In this document: positions 59,759 through 64,000 of the stretch, piece after piece
Position numbering within the stretch: position 1 is the stretch's first letter
Layout: every line of letters begins with the position of its first letter
NCBI RefSeq assembly: GCF_012034175.1
Contig: NZ_JAATEJ010000031.1
Location: 23,926 to 87,925, forward strand
Direction: 5' to 3'
Origin: Actinacidiphila epipremni
GTDB lineage: Bacteria; Actinomycetota; Actinomycetes; Streptomycetales; Streptomycetaceae
DNA length: 64,000 nucleotides
Made by a program: the position numbers and the translations under genes
Notes under the pieces: model-generated
Databases searched by the model: none
Seen by the model: only the letters and a program-made list of their open reading frames with translations
Told to the model about the DNA's origin: nothing

Positions 59759-60663
59759 TGCATGTCACCGTCCCCGCCCGCCTGCGCCGCGCCGCCGCCG
59801 GCGCCGGCACCCGACGTCCGCGCAAGGGCCGCCGCGGGGCGCTCATAGCCGCCGCGGCCGTCCTGCCGGCGTTCGCGGTGCCCCTGGCGGCGCCCGCGGT
59901 GCCGGCCGCCGCCAACGGGGTCGTGGTCGGCGGTGTGCCGACGACGACCGACGACGAGCCGTGGGTGGTGGCGCTCGCGAGCCGGCAGCGTTTCGGCACC
60001 GGCAGATCCGGGCAGTTCTGCGGCGGCGTGGCGGTGGGCCCGCGTACGGTCGTCACCGCGGCGCACTGCCTCGGCCAGGACGCGCTGGGCGTCACGGACT
60101 GGCACAACCTCCCGGACCTGCGGGTCATCGCCGGCCGCACCGATCTCGGCGGGTCGGACGGGGAGGAGCTGCCGCTGTCCGACGTGTGGGTCAACCCCGA
60201 CTTCGACGCCACCACCAATGCCGGGGACGTCGCCGTGATCACCCTGTCGGCATCGCTGCCGGGCGGCGCCGTCATCCCGATGGCGGGACCGGACGACACG
60301 GCCTCGTACGCGCCCGGGACGCAGGCGCAGGTCTACGGCTGGGGTGACACGACGGGGCAGGGCACGTACCCGCAGTCACTGCGGACGGCCCAGGTCCAGG
60401 TGCTGGCCGACTCGGTGTGCGAGAAGGCCTACCCGGGGGACGCGGACGGCACGTACGTACGTGCCTCGATGGTGTGCGCGGGGGAGCCCGAGGGCGGCAA
60501 GGACGCCTGCCAGGGGGACAGCGGCGGCCCGCTGGTCGCGGACGGCCGGCTGATCGGGCTGGTCTCGTGGGGGACGGGCTGCGCGGAGGCGGCCTATCCG
60601 GGGGTCTACACCCGGGTGTCCGCGGTGTCCGCACTAGTGGCGCAGCACATGAGCACCACCTGA
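59758..60663 (+). CDS. Secreted trypsin-like serine protease
   Basis: 301 residues. A twin-Arg-like basic start (RRPRKGRRG) and hydrophobic stretch (ALIAAAAVLPAFAVPLAAPA) export the protein, probably cleaved near VPAAA-NG. The S1 domain follows: His in VVTAAHCLG, Asp in NAGDVAVI, Ser in ACQGDSGGPLV, and Asp six residues before that Ser (DACQGDS), which predicts trypsin-like Arg/Lys specificity. Disulfide cysteines are present. The ATG is at 59758, with GGAGG upstream held in a hairpin. Confidence 0.93.
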   Translation: MHVTVPARLRRAAAGAGTRRPRKGRRGALIAAAAVLPAFAVPLAAPAVPAAANGVVVGGVPTTTDDEPWVVALASRQRFGTGRSGQFCGGVAVGPRTVVTAAHCLGQDALGVTDWHNLPDLRVIAGRTDLGGSDGEELPLSDVWVNPDFDATTNAGDVAVITLSASLPGGAVIPMAGPDDTASYAPGTQAQVYGWGDTTGQGTYPQSLRTAQVQVLADSVCEKAYPGDADGTYVRASMVCAGEPEGGKDACQGDSGGPLVADGRLIGLVSWGTGCAEAAYPGVYTRVSAVSALVAQHMSTT

Positions 60664-60729
60664 GCGGTTACCTGGGATGTCACCCGCGGTTGAGGTGTCA
60701 CCTGCGGTGGACACCGTGTGACGGGAAAA

Positions 60730-60772
60730 CCCGCGGGCGGACACCCCCTCAAGGGGTCCGTCCGCCCGCGGG
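60730..60772. terminator. Bidirectional terminator between protease and DUF7455 genes
   Basis: CCCGCGGGCGGAC-A-CCCC (60730-60747) pairs with 60753-60772 (GGGGT, two bulged C, then GTCCGCCCGCGGG): 18 bp with one bulge, 5-nt loop. Convergent genes on both sides. Confidence 0.85.
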
Positions 60773-60798
60773 TCCGAGCTAGTCGCCGGTGCGATGTG

Positions 60799-61029
60799 TC
60801 AGCGCTCGTCGTCTCCCGCCGACGCCGGGGCGTCGGTGAGGCGTCCCGTCTCGTCCTGTATTTCCGCAGCGATCTTCTTGAGTTCCGGCTCGAACTTGCG
60901 TCCGTGGTGTGCGCAGAAGAGCAGCTCACCGCCGCTGATGAGAACGACACGCAGGTAAGCCTGAGCGCCGCAACGGTCGCAGCGGTCTGCCGCTGTCAGC
61001 GGACTCGCGGGGGTCAGAACAGTAGTCAC
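60799..61029 (-). CDS. DUF7455 family small protein
   Basis: 76 residues. CDRCGAQA near residue 17 and FCAHHGRKFEPELKKIA give a C-x2-C ... C-x2-H pattern, a likely zinc site. This is the small actinobacterial family DUF7455; function unknown. The GTG at 61029 follows AGAAGAGGCGAC, a good ribosome site. It diverges from the topoisomerase gene. Confidence 0.85.
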   Translation of the reverse strand: MTTVLTPASPLTAADRCDRCGAQAYLRVVLISGGELLFCAHHGRKFEPELKKIAAEIQDETGRLTDAPASAGDDER

Positions 61030-61452
61030 GTCGCCTCTTCTCTAGCTCGACGAGCTGTCGTACCAGGGTCAACATCCAACCAGGCCGAAAACGTTCCCGC
61101 TGACGGCTTTTCCTCGAAAACGGGCCTCGGAGTGACTGGGTGTTACCGATTGGCGGCGAATAGGAGTCATTGCGTCGGATGTCGCGTGTGGTGCTCTTGT
61201 CGTACTTGTCCTGCTCTGTCCCGACCGGCTTGCCGGGGTGTTGGTGAGGACGTGCCCGGAGCCTAAATGGTTCATGCCTCTTTGGGAACGTGACATGTGT
61301 ATCACTCGTGCGGGTTATCGAACGCATGAGCGACCAGCGTTACGATGAAGGCCCGGATACCGGGTCGCGGCACGGCCGCCCCGACCGACCTCGGTACCCT
61401 CTCACCGACACGGCTGAGAACTTCAGACCACCCAGATCGAGGAGTTGCCCGC
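61030..61452. other. 423-bp divergent region before topoisomerase IV B
   Basis: No gene recognised. A possible promoter for the topoisomerase is TCGAAC (61318-61323), 17 bp, TACGAT (61341-61346). The region is less GC-rich than its neighbours (stretch 61080-61310), as is usual for regulatory DNA. Confidence 0.45.
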
Positions 61453-63573
<2,121 letters not shown>

Positions 63574-63808
63574 CCTCCGGCTTTGCTGCCGGGTGGCGGC
63601 CCGGGGCGCGGGTCGGCCGAGACCGGATGTGACGATGGTCCATCCAGGCACCTCGACGCTCGGGGGCCGGAGGCGCTGGATCGTCGGCTGAACGCGCCGG
63701 CTGACACGGGAGAGGTTGCTGGATAAGCGCACGCGGAGCCGCCGGTGCCACCGCCGCACAGCAAAGTGGCGGACCTCTGACGGTGCCGCCACGGGGAGGG
63801 GGTACGCG
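63574..63808. other. Intergenic stretch after topoisomerase IV B
   Basis: 235 bp with no supported gene. An in-frame TTG at 63716 with GGAGAGG upstream could extend the next small gene, but the encoded Arg-rich stretch has no known match. Confidence 0.4.
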
Positions 63809-63913
63809 ATGACATCGCGTCCGAAGGCGGGACTGGCCGCCTTGGCCGGGTTAGCAAGCCAGCGGTCGGCCGAGGCGGCGAATCTGCGGATCTGGGGCGG
63901 GGGCCGCTCGTGA
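63809..63913 (+). CDS. Possible small protein gene
   Basis: 34 residues, MTSRPKAGLAALAGLASQRS and onward, ending in GGGRS. It follows a strong GGGAGGGGG ribosome site, and its stop overlaps the next start (GTGA), both good signs of translation. No family recognised. It could be a leader peptide for coupling. Confidence 0.45.
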   Translation: MTSRPKAGLAALAGLASQRSAEAANLRIWGGGRS

Positions 63914-64000
63914 GTTTCGGCGAGCCGACCGGTCCGATCGACGTGACGCCCTCGGACCTGAACGCGGCGGCGACGACTTTCGCCGGCGGGCAGACCCGGT
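63910..64000 (+). CDS. Start of a protein gene, cut by window edge
   Basis: Only 30 residues: MSFGEPTGPIDVTPSDLNAA then ATTFAGGQTR. The V-x-P-x-x-L-x-x-A-A-x-x-F pattern resembles the N-terminus of WXG100/ESX-like helical proteins, but the fragment is too short to be sure. It begins at the GTG overlapping the small gene's stop. Confidence 0.4.
   Translation, partial: MSFGEPTGPIDVTPSDLNAAATTFAGGQTR

Noticed and set aside
61316..61331. TCGAACGCATGAGCGA as a LexA box
   Set aside because: The right half (GAGC) has two mismatches to GTTC; it is more likely part of the topoisomerase promoter.

Overview
The window is a high-GC, densely coding piece of actinobacterial chromosome, almost certainly from Streptomyces or a close relative in the Streptomycetaceae. 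Several things point there. The gene order recA-recX ... miaB-miaA-dapF-rsh-hflX ... dinG-lexA-nrdR-nrdJ ... rnhB ... recQ ... whiH-hrdB ... topoisomerase-IV B matches, as far as I remember it, the core of the Streptomyces coelicolor chromosome. HrdB and WhiH are readily recognisable. GTG starts and leaderless-type promoters are frequent. No tRNA, rRNA, CRISPR, insertion sequence or prophage was seen.

Layout. 1-3.7 kb: start of an Lhr-type helicase gene (cut by the window edge), an AraC regulator with an AzlC/AzlD amino-acid exporter pair, and DUF3046. 3.7-6.9 kb: AI-2E-type permease, then recA-recX behind a LexA-box promoter. 6.9-12.2 kb: FAD monooxygenase diverging from a two-component system, followed by a lone TAXI-type binding protein. 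12.3-22 kb: tRNA modification (miaB, miaA), a dioxygenase-B-like protein, an MT0933-type antitoxin-like protein, dapF, a RelA/SpoT homologue and hflX, closed by a strong terminator. 22-29.3 kb: secreted trypsin-like lipoprotein and a four-gene NIS siderophore operon. 29.4-32.4 kb: a small phospho-signalling group, namely a zinc-ribbon/FHA protein, a soluble Ser/Thr kinase, and a NYN/PIN-type nuclease-like protein fused to an FHA domain. 32.5-39.5 kb: dinG, lexA with two SOS boxes, and nrdR-nrdJ with tandem NrdR boxes. 39.6-46.5 kb: DUF4937, TetR with two SDR enzymes, histidine phosphatase, ADP-ribosylglycohydrolase, RNase HII and two hypotheticals. 46.7-54 kb: RecQ with a C-terminal phosphoribosyltransferase-like end, DUF4192, an S33 hydrolase and a glycogen-debranching-like enzyme. 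54.2-64 kb: NrtR-type Nudix regulator, one-chain ABC transporter, whiH, hrdB, a secreted trypsin, DUF7455, topoisomerase IV B, and a small coupled gene pair running off the end.

How the genes work together. DNA-damage control is a theme: recA, recX, lexA, dinG, recQ and lhr lie in one window, and recA and lexA share LexA-type operators. B12-dependent ribonucleotide reductase is under its own NrdR repressor. The principal sigma factor sits behind a promoter resembling the ECF (ShbA) type. The parts that look accessory are the siderophore operon, which lacks the usual decarboxylase and N-hydroxylase, and the FHA/kinase/nuclease group. That group is my best candidate for an undescribed system. 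All family names are from reading the sequence; no database search was run.
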